Below, piece after piece: positions 24,826-35,500 of a stretch of 64,000 bases of DNA (the stretch's first letter is position 1; the number at the start of each line of letters is the position of its first letter). The DNA comes from Microbacterium sp. VKM Ac-2870 (GTDB lineage: Bacteria; Actinomycetota; Actinomycetes; Actinomycetales; Microbacteriaceae): NCBI RefSeq assembly GCF_015350795.1, contig NZ_JADKSH010000004.1, positions 1-64,000 of the forward strand, read 5' to 3'. The notes beneath the pieces were generated by a model. The model was not told the origin of the DNA and did not search any database. It saw nothing but the letters and a program-made list of their open reading frames with translations. The position numbers and the translations under genes were made by a program.

Positions 24826-25692
24826 TCAGGCCCGCTCGACAGGCAGCCAAAGCTCACAGGTGGCCGTGCTGAAATCGTCGGCACGGTCGAGTACTGCGAC
24901 GATGGACGGCCCGGGCCGGAGCCGCCACGGGTTCGACGGGAACCACTCAGTGGCGGTCGCAGCCCAGGCCTCCTGCAGCGCAGCCGGGTACTCGCCCTCG
25001 GAGCGGAACACCGCCCACGTGCCGGCCGGAACCTCGATCGTGTCGAGATCGTCGGCCACCGGGACCGTGCCCGTGACGGCGACTCCGTGCAGGTAGGTCA
25101 GCTCGCTTCCCTCGGTGTAGTCCGGGTCTACGTCGGCGCTGACCTGAAGCAGGCCGGACGGTTCGGTATCGCTCAGCGCCGTGAGGCGTGCGTGCTCTTC
25201 CGCCGAGAGGGAAGCGATATGGGACTGGATATGCGGGTTGATGCCCTCGTGGACGAGGGGCACGCGGGTGGCGTGGCCGACGAGGAGAAATGCCGGTCGA
25301 TCTGTGATTCGGGTGTCCATGGTGATGTTCCCTTCTACGTTCAGGCGGAACCTGAGTTGCGGTTGCGTTCGAAGGGGGCCGCCGTTCCGCTTCACGTCGC
25401 CGACGCTGACGCCGTGCACCGATCGGAACGCTCGGCCGAATGCCTCGGTTGATCCGTAGCCGTACCGCACCGCGACGCTCAGCAGGTCGTCGTCTCCGAC
25501 GACATCCGCTGCCGCGACTGTCATTCGGCGCCGCCGGACGTACTCCGACAGCGGCATCCCGGCGAGCGACGAGAACATCCGCCGGAGGTGGTACTCCGTC
25601 GTGCCGAGTTCTCGCGCCACGGATGCCACGTCGAGGCCGTCGTCCAGACCACCTTCAACCCGTTCGACCAGTCTGTTCAGCTCCGCGATCAT
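24826..25692 (-). CDS. AraC-family regulator with GyrI-like effector-binding domain
   Basis: 288 residues. An N-terminal AraC double helix-turn-helix (LDVASVARELGTTEYHLRRMFSSLAGMPLSEYVRRRRM, VAVRYGYGSTEAFGRAFRSVHGVS) is joined to a GyrI/BmrR-like domain (MDTRITDRPAFLLVGHATRVPLV through WLPVERA) that binds small hydrophobic or cationic molecules. The arrangement matches Rob/SoxS-related drug-sensing regulators. It precedes the GNAT gene on the same strand, so resistance-type regulation is possible but unproven. Confidence 0.9.
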   Translation of the reverse strand: MIAELNRLVERVEGGLDDGLDVASVARELGTTEYHLRRMFSSLAGMPLSEYVRRRRMTVAAADVVGDDDLLSVAVRYGYGSTEAFGRAFRSVHGVSVGDVKRNGGPLRTQPQLRFRLNVEGNITMDTRITDRPAFLLVGHATRVPLVHEGINPHIQSHIASLSAEEHARLTALSDTEPSGLLQVSADVDPDYTEGSELTYLHGVAVTGTVPVADDLDTIEVPAGTWAVFRSEGEYPAALQEAWAATATEWFPSNPWRLRPGPSIVAVLDRADDFSTATCELWLPVERA

Positions 25693-25779
25693 GACGCCTC
25701 CTTCGACACCTACACTTCCGGGTCGTCACGATCTGCACCCTACTATCGCGGTCCGATCGGGTCGCCTCCGTGCTCTGGA

Positions 25780-25797
25780 ACCGGCTCGTCAGCCGGT
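25780..25797 (-). terminator. Small hairpin downstream of the YhgE/Pip gene
   Basis: ACCGGCT (25780-25786) and AGCCGGT (25791-25797) form a perfect 7-bp stem with a four-base loop, 22 bases past the stop of the minus-strand gene. No U tract follows, so termination is only suggested. Confidence 0.3.
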
Positions 25798-25818
25798 CGA
25801 TCACCGAGCGCAGCGCGG

Positions 25819-27672
25819 CTACCCGATGAGGCTCGGCTGCAGATCGCGGAGCGTGCGGCGGTGGGTCATCCGGGTCACGCCCACGGCGGCGAGCGCGACG
25901 GCGCCGCCCACCCACACCAGCAGCACGGCGATGTCGCCGCTCACGCGTGCGATGTCGCCGCCGTACATCAGCTGCCGCATCGCGTCGACGACGTAGCCCA
26001 TCGGCAGCACGTGGTGCAGTGCGGCGAGGGGTGCGGGCAGGGTCTGCCAGGGGAACGTGCCTCCCGCGGTCACCAACTGCAGCACCATCAGGACAAGTCC
26101 GACGAACTGACCCACCGAGCCGAGCCAGACGTTCAGCGCGAGGATGATCGCCGCGTAGGTGAAGGAAGCGAGCATCAGGATGCCGAGGGTGCCGATGGGG
26201 TTCGCGAACCGGAATCCCAGCGCGAACGACAGCACGCCGAACAGCGCCACCATTCCCACGCTGCCGAGCAGGGCAGGGGTCAGCCAGCCCGCGATCGTGA
26301 CGCGGATCGGCGAGCGCAGGGCCGTCACGGCGCGGCGCGAGATCGGCTTGACGATGAGGAACAGTGCGTAGATGCCGATCCATCCTGCGAGGGCGGCAAA
26401 GAAGGGCGCGAGGCCCGCACCATAGTCTCCCGCCGACGTCTGCGCGCTGGAGTCGACCGCGACCGGGTCGGAGATGGTCTTGGCTTGCGCGTCGCGGGTT
26501 GCGGCATCCGTGTCGGGAATCGCCTCCACACCCTTGCCCAGTCCGTCGCGCAACTGCGCCGCGCCGCCCGCCACCTGGCCCGCGCCGGACGAGAGGGTCG
26601 CGGCGCCCGCGGCAGCCTGGTTCGCACCGTCGGCGAGCGTTCCCGCCCCGGAGGCGACCTGGGCCGCGCCCGACGACACCTGGGTCGCACCGGAGGCGAC
26701 CTGGGCAGCGCCGGCGGCGAGCTGGTCCACCTGGGCCACCGCGGCCTGCAGTCGGTCGTTGCCGGTGACCGCGGCATCCCCGATGGGATCGAGCGCGGCG
26801 AGCACCTGATCGATCGTGGACTGGTCGACGCCGCGATCGGCCAGCAGCTTCGCGATGTCGTCGCGGGCCTGCGGGAGGGAGCTGACGACGCGCTCGCCGG
26901 CGGATGCCGCGCGGTCGGCATACCCGTCGAGCGTCGCGGTGCCGGCCGAGACCCGGCTCGCGCCGTCAGCGACCTGCGCGGCGCCGCCGGCGACCTGGGT
27001 CGCTCCGTCGGTCAGCGTTCCCGCACCTTGTGCGAGCGCCGCGGTGCCGTGCGCGAGGGTCGTGCTGCCGTCTGCCACCTGTTGCGCGCCGTCGGTGAGC
27101 GTCGTCGCGCCGTCCCTCGCCTGCACCAGCTGAGCCCGAATATCGCTCAAACCGCCGAGAAGGCGCGAGGCGGCCTCTTTCCCGACGAGTTCGGCGACGG
27201 AGCGGCGGATCTTGTCCACGGCCTGGGTGCCGATCGTGGAGGCGAGGTAGTTGTTGGCGTCGTTGGTCTGCAGACCGATCGTCGCCTGCCGCGGGGCGGA
27301 GCCGCCGGAGGAGACGAGCGCAGTGGAGAAGTCGGCCGGGATCGTCACGATGAAATCGACTGTGCCGTCGTGCAGGGCGGCCGCGGCATCCGCCTCGCTG
27401 AGGGCACGCCAGTCGAACGCGTGGCCGTCGATGAGCTGCTTCGAGACCTGGCTGCCGTACTGCGCGGCATCCGAACCGGTGCCCGAGCCCTCGTCGAGGT
27501 CGACGAGGGCGACCGGGACCTCGGAGAAGTGCCCGTACGGATCCTGGTTCGCCCAGAGGTACAAGCCGCCGTAGAGCACCGGCACCAGCATGAGGGCGAT
27601 GAGGGCGATGACCGACATGCGTGTCGCTGTCAGGCGCCGCAGCTCGGCAGCGATCATGGCGGGAATCTTCAT
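25819..27672 (-). CDS. YhgE/Pip-type membrane protein with long repeat domain
   Basis: 617 residues. One N-terminal helix (MSVIALIALMLVPVLYGGLYLWAN) followed by the YhgE/Pip extracellular domain (ALVDLDEGSGTGSDAAQYG) and about 200 residues of near-heptad repeats of the form G(A)xQVASGA, expected to form a long helical coiled stalk. The C-terminal 220 residues have five to six helices of ABC-2 permease type. The family includes phage infection protein Pip of Lactococcus and the ESX/type VII-associated EsaA-like proteins. It is the last gene of an operon with a degenerate ABC ATPase and a TetR repressor, suggesting an exporter. Confidence 0.87.
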   Translation of the reverse strand: MKIPAMIAAELRRLTATRMSVIALIALMLVPVLYGGLYLWANQDPYGHFSEVPVALVDLDEGSGTGSDAAQYGSQVSKQLIDGHAFDWRALSEADAAAALHDGTVDFIVTIPADFSTALVSSGGSAPRQATIGLQTNDANNYLASTIGTQAVDKIRRSVAELVGKEAASRLLGGLSDIRAQLVQARDGATTLTDGAQQVADGSTTLAHGTAALAQGAGTLTDGATQVAGGAAQVADGASRVSAGTATLDGYADRAASAGERVVSSLPQARDDIAKLLADRGVDQSTIDQVLAALDPIGDAAVTGNDRLQAAVAQVDQLAAGAAQVASGATQVSSGAAQVASGAGTLADGANQAAAGAATLSSGAGQVAGGAAQLRDGLGKGVEAIPDTDAATRDAQAKTISDPVAVDSSAQTSAGDYGAGLAPFFAALAGWIGIYALFLIVKPISRRAVTALRSPIRVTIAGWLTPALLGSVGMVALFGVLSFALGFRFANPIGTLGILMLASFTYAAIILALNVWLGSVGQFVGLVLMVLQLVTAGGTFPWQTLPAPLAALHHVLPMGYVVDAMRQLMYGGDIARVSGDIAVLLVWVGGAVALAAVGVTRMTHRRTLRDLQPSLIG

Positions 27673-28364
27673 CGGTGGCCTCCGGCGAGGGGAGTGGTGG
27701 TGCGTAGGCGGAGCCGGCTGGGCTTCAGGACGCGGGCGCTGGACGGATGGAGCGCGGCGGACGCTGAGCTATCGGCCAAGGCGGAGGCGGCCGCTTCGCC
27801 GGCGATGACGAGCACGGCGTACCCCCGTTCGGCGAACTCCTCGGCCAGCTCCCACCACTGTGCCGGGTCGCCGCCGTGGCGGTCGGGGGAGACGAGGACG
27901 AGTCCGTCGACCCCGGGGCGTGCCGACGCGAGCTCGAGGAGGATGCGCAGGCGGTGCGCGGGCGCGAGATCGGCGATCGGCAGTCGTGCCGACGAGCGGA
28001 GGTCGTGCTCATCGAGCCACCGCCGCGCCGACAGCGGGTCGGATGCGAGACCGGCGAACATGAGCTCTTCGGCGACGACACCGGCCACGGCGATGTTCGG
28101 GGCCGGCTCGCTCACGTCGGGCGCATCGACGAGGGCGACGCGGCGTCGGAGCGCGTTGTGGGCCCGACGGCCGGTGGCGTCGTCGAGCGCGACCGTGCCG
28201 GCATCCGGGCGCATCCGGCCGGAGGCGATGAGGCCGAGCACGGTCGGGCGCTGCTCGGTCTCTGCGACGGCGAGCGTGGCGCGGTCGCTGCGGTAGGTCA
28301 GGCTCGTCGAGCCGAGGGCCTCTCCGCGGCGGCCCTTCTGCACCTGTTCGAGACGCACGCGCAT
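27669..28364 (-). CDS. Degenerate ABC ATPase-like protein
   Basis: 231 residues with the overall order of an ABC nucleotide-binding domain but eroded motifs. Where Walker A should be, the sequence reads TEQRPTVLGLIASGRMRPDAGTV, which keeps the LIASG...PDAG context but lacks GxxGxGK(S/T). The signature region is LPIADLAPAHRLRILLELA instead of LSGGQ, and Walker B is GLVLVSPDRHG instead of LLLDEP. ATP hydrolysis looks impossible. It lies between TetR (one-base overlap, TGATG) and the YhgE/Pip protein (ATGA overlap), so all three are coupled. GGAGG upstream of the ATG supports the start. Confidence 0.7.
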   Translation of the reverse strand: MRVRLEQVQKGRRGEALGSTSLTYRSDRATLAVAETEQRPTVLGLIASGRMRPDAGTVALDDATGRRAHNALRRRVALVDAPDVSEPAPNIAVAGVVAEELMFAGLASDPLSARRWLDEHDLRSSARLPIADLAPAHRLRILLELASARPGVDGLVLVSPDRHGGDPAQWWELAEEFAERGYAVLVIAGEAAASALADSSASAALHPSSARVLKPSRLRLRTTTPLAGGHR

Positions 28365-28987
28365 CACTTCGCCTCCATCACGTCGGGGTGGGCGCTCAAC
28401 AGTGCCTCGGACTCGCGCCACGAGAGGCCCGCGATGCTCAGCACGGCGCGGACGGCCAGCGAAGTGGAGATGGGCGAGGACGCGTCGATCCGGCTCACGG
28501 CCGCGCGTGCGGTCTCCTCGATGAGACGAGCCAGTGTGGGCGCGGCGATATCGGTGCGGAGCGTCCCGTCATCCTGACCGGTGCGCACGATGGCGGCCAG
28601 CGCTCGCCTCAGTGGAGCGAGCGCCACCGCGGTGTGCTCGAGGTGGGTGTCGTCGAGGGCGAGCGCCGCCGCGATCTGCACGTGCGCGGCTTCGGTCCAC
28701 AGGGCGGCAGTCAGCCGCGCCAGCGCGAGCGGCGGGTGCGGTTCGTCCACCGATGACGCGATGGCGTTGAAGCGCTGGGCGCCCGCGGAGATGAGCTCGG
28801 ACAGCAGAGCCTGACGATCGTCGAAGTGTCCGTACAGGGCGCGGCGGGAGAGGCCTGCGGCGCGCGCGATCTGGTCGATCGAGGCGGTGGGGTCGATCGC
28901 CAGCGTGGCCGCGGCCGCACGGAGGATTCCGGCGCGGTTCGCCGCGGCATCCTTGCGGAGCTGACGGAGGGGAGCGGTTGTCGTCAC
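28364..28987 (-). CDS. TetR-family transcriptional regulator
   Basis: 207 residues. N-terminal helix-turn-helix RAGILRAAAATLAIDPTASIDQIARAAGLSRRALYGHFDDRQALL is a standard TetR head; the C-terminal helices differ as usual and would bind the inducer. A 24-base near-palindrome 15 bases upstream of its start is the likely operator, implying autoregulation of the TetR / ABC-like / YhgE operon. Confidence 0.92.
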   Translation of the reverse strand: MTTTAPLRQLRKDAAANRAGILRAAAATLAIDPTASIDQIARAAGLSRRALYGHFDDRQALLSELISAGAQRFNAIASSVDEPHPPLALARLTAALWTEAAHVQIAAALALDDTHLEHTAVALAPLRRALAAIVRTGQDDGTLRTDIAAPTLARLIEETARAAVSRIDASSPISTSLAVRAVLSIAGLSWRESEALLSAHPDVMEAK

Positions 28988-29001
28988 TCCGCAAGTGTAA
29001 G

Positions 29002-29025
29002 AACATGCACATCGATGTGCAAGTT
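29002..29025. promoter_or_regulatory. TetR operator candidate
   Basis: A perfect 16-bp palindrome TGCACATCGATGTGCA (29006-29021) is flanked by AAC and GTT arms, extending the dyad to 24 bases with one mismatched pair. It lies 15 bases upstream of the TetR start codon, where an autoregulatory operator is expected. Confidence 0.65.
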
Positions 29026-29065
29026 AATTGACACGGCGCGTTCCGCCGCGAGCCCCGATCGAACG

Positions 29066-31280
<2,215 letters not shown>

Positions 31281-31328
31281 GTCCCATCCTTCTGTGCAGG
31301 GGTGATCACACTCTGACGGTGCGCATTT

Positions 31329-31407
31329 GCGCTCATGTTAACGGCATCTGAACAGGTTCTGGCGCTCATTTGAAACCTCCCTATGGCGTATCGCCACAAA
31401 TGAGCGC
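31329..31407. promoter_or_regulatory. Triple GCGCTCAT operator region for the DeoR regulator
   Basis: GCGCTCATTTG at 31362-31372 and its exact inverse CAAATGAGCGC at 31397-31407 form an 11-bp inverted repeat with 24 bases between; a third copy, GCGCTCATG, lies at 31329-31337. The arrangement sits in the 212-base gap between the divergent DeoR gene and the importer operon. DeoR-type repressors use repeated short sites of this kind. A small inner dyad (GGCGTATCGCC, 31385-31395) lies between the two arms. Confidence 0.65.
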
Positions 31408-31492
31408 GGAGGTTAGCGTGACATCGGCCGCCTGCGAACCCGACGCGGCGGCCGACCCCCACCTCACCTCTTCCTTCCCCCAGGAGTGCTCT

Positions 31493-32644
31493 GTGAAAAA
31501 CCTCCGTCTGATCGCCTCCCTCGCCGCCGTCTCGGTGGCGGCGCTCACCCTCGCCGGGTGCAGCCAGGGCCCGGCCGACGCCTCGTCGTCCGGCTCCGCC
31601 GACACGGCCCTCACCGTGTTCGTCAGCGCCGACACCAACATCCAGGATCTGTGGCAGAAGACCCTCATCCCCGCGTTCGAGAAGGACAACCCCGGCTCCT
31701 CCGTCACGGTCGACTTCGACCTGCACGGCACCCACGACCAGCAGACGGTGGCCAAGCTCACCGCCGCCACCGTGCAGCACCGCGACCCGGGCTACGACCT
31801 CGTGGATGCCGGGTTCGTCGCGCAGGCCGCGGCATCCGGCCTCCTCACCAAGGTAGGCACGGCCGAGGTCCCCGGAATCGCCGACATCCCGTCCTCGCTG
31901 GTGCAGGCCGGCGGCGACGGAGCGGTCCCGTACCGCGGGTCGAGCGTCGTGCTCGCCTACAACACGGCCACCGTTCCCCAGCCCCCGAAGACCCTGTCGG
32001 ACCTGCTCGCCTGGATCCAGGCCAACCCCGGTCAGTTCACCTACAACTCGCCGAGCACCGGTGGAAGCGGCGCCGCGTTCGTCACGACCGTGCTCGACCA
32101 GAACGTGCCCGACGCCGACCGCACCAAGCTCGTCACGGGCTCGGCTCCGGAGGTCGAGGGCGACTGGGACAAGGGGTTCGCCACCCTCGCGTCGCTCAAC
32201 CCCTTCGTCTATCAGAAGGGCGTCTACCCGAACGGCAACAGCCAGGTGCTCGACCTGCTCTCCAGCGGACAGATCTCCATGGCGCCGGTGTGGAGCGACC
32301 AGTTCGTCACGGGCGTCAAGAACGGTCAGATCCCCTCGAACATCGCGTACACGCAGATCGAGAACCCCTCGTTCACCGGTGGTGCGAGCTACCTCGGCAT
32401 CCCGTCGGCGACGCCGCGACAGGCCGCCGCGCAGAAGCTGCTCTCGTGGCTGCTCACGCCCGCCGCGCAGAGCCTCGTCGCCGACAGCATCGCGGGCTAC
32501 CCCGTGATCGCGCTCGACAAGCTCCCCGCCGAGGTGCAGAGCACCTTCCAGAACGCGAACATCGCGAACCTTCGCCCCACCTACTTCGCCACCAACTCGG
32601 CCGACATGAACAAGGCCTGGGCGCAGAAGGTTCCCGGCAAGTGA
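31493..32644 (+). CDS. ABC transporter substrate-binding lipoprotein
   Basis: 383 residues. Lipoprotein signal KNLRLIASLAAVSVAALTLAGC with Cys23 as the anchor. The mature protein is a type 2 periplasmic-binding fold of the Fbp/UgpB-like iron-thiamine-phosphonate group: LTVFVSADTNIQDLWQKTLIPAFEKDNPG, VPYRGSSVVLAYNTATVP, PKTLSDLLAWIQANPGQFTYNSP. GTG start with AGGAG at the right distance. First gene of an operon with two permeases, an ATPase, a GDPD enzyme and an IMPase; these enzymes suggest a glycerophosphodiester ligand. Confidence 0.9.
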   Translation: MKNLRLIASLAAVSVAALTLAGCSQGPADASSSGSADTALTVFVSADTNIQDLWQKTLIPAFEKDNPGSSVTVDFDLHGTHDQQTVAKLTAATVQHRDPGYDLVDAGFVAQAAASGLLTKVGTAEVPGIADIPSSLVQAGGDGAVPYRGSSVVLAYNTATVPQPPKTLSDLLAWIQANPGQFTYNSPSTGGSGAAFVTTVLDQNVPDADRTKLVTGSAPEVEGDWDKGFATLASLNPFVYQKGVYPNGNSQVLDLLSSGQISMAPVWSDQFVTGVKNGQIPSNIAYTQIENPSFTGGASYLGIPSATPRQAAAQKLLSWLLTPAAQSLVADSIAGYPVIALDKLPAEVQSTFQNANIANLRPTYFATNSADMNKAWAQKVPGK

Positions 32645-33588
32645 CAGCGATCGCCGCAGCGACGGCGACCCGCGCCGCGGATCGTGGAGCCCGTGCGGCT
32701 TCGCGGTCCGCGGTGGCGGGGTTCGTCCTCGCCCTGCCGCCCGTGCTCGTGGTCACCGCGTTCGTCGGGCTGCCCGTGTTGCTGGCGCTCGCGTTCAGCG
32801 TGGGCTTCACCGGTGGGCTCAACGAGGTGGTCGCGGCCGTGGGCCAGAACGTCCACCGCGCGGACGGGGCCGTGCCCACCTTCGCCGCGTACGGCGACGT
32901 CTTCGTCACGCCGGAGTTCTGGGACGATCTGGTGCTGACCCTCGCCGTGACGGTGGTCAGCACCCTGGTCGTGCTCCTGCTGGCCGGTGGTGTGGGTCTG
33001 TACCTGCGCCTTCGCGGCGGCTGGCTCGCCCGGCTGCTGTCGACGGTGGCGATCGTGCCGCTGTTCATCCCGGTCGTCATCGCCTCGTGGGCGATCTTGA
33101 CCTTCACCTCCGCCGACGGCTTCATCCGCACCCTCAGCGCCCAGCTCGGTATCGACGGCCCGGTGTGGTCGTACTCCGTCGTCGCCATCGTGCTGGGCTC
33201 GGCGTGGACCTCGCTGCCGTTCGCCGTGCTGATGATCGCCTCGGGGCTGCAGTCGATTCCCGATGCGCTCATCGATGCGGCGCGGGATGCCGGGGCCGGC
33301 ACCGGCCGGATCGTGCGCACCATCCTGCTGCCGATGAGCGCTGTGCCGATCGTGATCGCCGTCACCTTCACGGCCATCGGCGTGATCGGCTCGTATACGG
33401 TGCCCTATTTCACAGGGGCGAACGCGCCCACCATGCTCGGGGTGTCCATCGCCAACTACTTCACGTCGTACAACCAACCGCAGCAGTCGCTGGTCATGGC
33501 CTTCGTCGTGTTCCTGATCGCCTCGGGTATCGGCGCCCTCTACGTCTGGGCGAACTTCCGCTCCGCACGCCGGGAGGGACGGGTCTGA
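32641..33588 (+). CDS. ABC transporter permease
   Basis: 315 residues, about six helices of the MetI-type inner-membrane fold. The EAA loop that docks the ATPase reads ALIDAARDAGAGTGRIVRTILLPMSAVPIVIA. Starts GTG in the stop of the binding protein (GTGA) and overlaps the second permease by three bases (TGATG). Confidence 0.92.
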   Translation: MTAIAAATATRAADRGARAASRSAVAGFVLALPPVLVVTAFVGLPVLLALAFSVGFTGGLNEVVAAVGQNVHRADGAVPTFAAYGDVFVTPEFWDDLVLTLAVTVVSTLVVLLLAGGVGLYLRLRGGWLARLLSTVAIVPLFIPVVIASWAILTFTSADGFIRTLSAQLGIDGPVWSYSVVAIVLGSAWTSLPFAVLMIASGLQSIPDALIDAARDAGAGTGRIVRTILLPMSAVPIVIAVTFTAIGVIGSYTVPYFTGANAPTMLGVSIANYFTSYNQPQQSLVMAFVVFLIASGIGALYVWANFRSARREGRV

Positions 33589-34409
33589 TGTCGACACTTC
33601 TCACCCGTGCGCTCCGCGGCGGCGCCATCGCGGTGTTCGCCCTCGTGCTGCTCGTCTTCGTCCTCGGGCCCATCGTCTGGCTGGGCGCGCACGCCTTCGC
33701 CGAGAGCTGGACCTTCCCGCATCTGCTCCCCGACGGCTGGACCCTTCGGTGGTGGTCGGCTGTCGTCTCCGATCCCGCTCTCGGCGCCTCCATCCAGAAC
33801 TCGCTGATGATCACGCCGATCGTGGTACTCGTGTCGGCCGTGGTGTGTCTTCCGGCCGCCTACGCGTTCGCCCGGTTCGAGTTCCCCGGCCGGCGCCTCT
33901 TCCTGATCGGCCTGTTCGCGACGAACGCCTTCCCCAAGATGGGCCTGTTCGCGACCCTCGCGTCGCTGTACTACGCGCTGGGGCTGATGAACACCACGGC
34001 CGGCGTCGTGGTGGTCCAACTGCTGGGCACGATCGTGTTCATGACGTGGATCCCGTCGGCCGCGTTCTCCGCGGTGCCGCGAGCACTCGAAGAAGCCGCG
34101 CGGGATGCCGGTGCCTCCCGCGCCCGGGTGTTCTTCACCGTGACGCTGCGTATGGCGCTTCCCGGCATCCTGGTCGGCGCGGTGATGGCCTTCCTCGCCG
34201 CCTTCGACGAGGCGCAAGGCACCTACCTGGTGGGTGCCCCCGACATCCTCACCATGCCTACGCAGATGTACACGCTCGTCCTCAACTATCCGAAGCAGGT
34301 CGCCGCCGTCTTCTCGATCCTGCTCGCCATCCCCTCGGTCGTCCTCCTCTTGGCCGTCCGCAAACACGTCATGGGCGGCCAGCTCGCCGAAGGCTTCCAG
34401 CTCAAATGA
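33588..34409 (+). CDS. ABC transporter permease
   Basis: 273 residues, second MetI-type permease. EAA loop: RALEEAARDAGASRARVFFTVTLRMALPGILVG. The N-terminal helix is AIAVFALVLLVFVLGPIVWLG. Forms the heteromeric channel with the preceding gene product. Confidence 0.92.
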   Translation: MSTLLTRALRGGAIAVFALVLLVFVLGPIVWLGAHAFAESWTFPHLLPDGWTLRWWSAVVSDPALGASIQNSLMITPIVVLVSAVVCLPAAYAFARFEFPGRRLFLIGLFATNAFPKMGLFATLASLYYALGLMNTTAGVVVVQLLGTIVFMTWIPSAAFSAVPRALEEAARDAGASRARVFFTVTLRMALPGILVGAVMAFLAAFDEAQGTYLVGAPDILTMPTQMYTLVLNYPKQVAAVFSILLAIPSVVLLLAVRKHVMGGQLAEGFQLK

Positions 34410-34420
34410 AGGAGTATTCC

Positions 34421-35500
34421 GTGATCGCCCTCTCCGATCCCCGCGCCAGCGACTGCGCTGTCGACGCGGCCACCCCGCCACCCGCCGACGGCCTCCAGCT
34501 CCGCGCGCTCACCAAGGTGCTGGGCGGGCGCACGATCATCGACAGCCTCGACCTGACCGTCGAGCGCGGCGAGCTCGTCTCGTTGCTCGGCCCGTCGGGC
34601 TGCGGCAAGACGACGACGCTGCGGATGATCGCCGGCTTCCTCACGCCCGACACCGGCGACATCCTCATGGCCGGCCGTGACGTCACGCGGCTGGGACCAG
34701 ATCGCCGCCCGAGTGCGATGGTCTTCCAGAACTACGCGCTGTGGCCGCACATGACCGTCATGAAGAACGTGGCCTATCCGCTGCGTGTGCGACGCCGTCC
34801 GCGCGCCGAGGTGAAGGAACGCGTCGAGGCCGTCCTCGCCCTCGTCAACCTCCTCCACCACAAGCACTCCCGCCCGCCGCAGATCTCCGGCGGGGAGCAG
34901 CAGCGGGTCGCGCTCGCCCGCGCCCTCGTGCAGGAGCCCGACCTGCTGCTGCTCGACGAGCCGTTGAGCAACCTCGACGCGCAGCTGCGGGTCAAGGTGC
35001 GGGAGGAGATCCGTGAGCTTCAGCAGCGCCTCGGCATCACCACGGTGATCGTCACGCACGACCAAGAGGAAGCGATGTCGATCTCCGATCGCGTCGCCGT
35101 CATGAACGCCGGGCGCATCGAGCAGTTCAGCACTCCGGTCGAGCTCTACCGGCATCCCGCGACCGAGTTCGTCGGGACCTTCATCGGTGCGCTCAACCGG
35201 TTCGAGGGCACCTTCGACGGCGAGCGGATCGGGGCCGGCGTCGGCGTCGTGGGCGTCCGCCCCGAAGACGTCGTGTACTCCGCGGACCGTCGCGCCGGAG
35301 CTGTCCCTGCCGTCGTCGAGCGTGTCGTGCCGCACGGCCACTTCCACGAGGTGCGTCTGCGCCGCGACGACGTGACGGTGAATGCGTTCGTGTCCGGGGT
35401 ACCTCCGGTCGTCGGCGACGTCGGCTTCGCGACCATCGGCTCGGCGCTGATCTACCGTGACGGACACCTCGTGCGCCGCGTCGAGACGGCGGCGTGCTGA
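34421..35500 (+). CDS. ABC transporter ATP-binding protein
   Basis: 359 residues. Walker A GPSGCGKTT (57-65), Q-loop VFQNYALWPHM, signature ISGGEQQRVALARAL, Walker B LLLLDEPLSNLDA and switch His in IVTHDQEEAM are all intact. The C-terminal 110 residues form a TOBE/OB regulatory domain (VGVRPEDVV). The FbpC/PotA/UgpC class is indicated. GTG at 34421 is preferred because AAGGAG lies six bases before it; ATG at 34406, overlapping the permease stop, is the alternative. Confidence 0.93.
   Translation: MIALSDPRASDCAVDAATPPPADGLQLRALTKVLGGRTIIDSLDLTVERGELVSLLGPSGCGKTTTLRMIAGFLTPDTGDILMAGRDVTRLGPDRRPSAMVFQNYALWPHMTVMKNVAYPLRVRRRPRAEVKERVEAVLALVNLLHHKHSRPPQISGGEQQRVALARALVQEPDLLLLDEPLSNLDAQLRVKVREEIRELQQRLGITTVIVTHDQEEAMSISDRVAVMNAGRIEQFSTPVELYRHPATEFVGTFIGALNRFEGTFDGERIGAGVGVVGVRPEDVVYSADRRAGAVPAVVERVVPHGHFHEVRLRRDDVTVNAFVSGVPPVVGDVGFATIGSALIYRDGHLVRRVETAAC

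Noticed and set aside
26480..27130. Repetitive DNA that might be a CRISPR-like or satellite array
   Set aside because: The repeats are in frame within the YhgE/Pip gene and vary by codon; there are no spacers of constant length.
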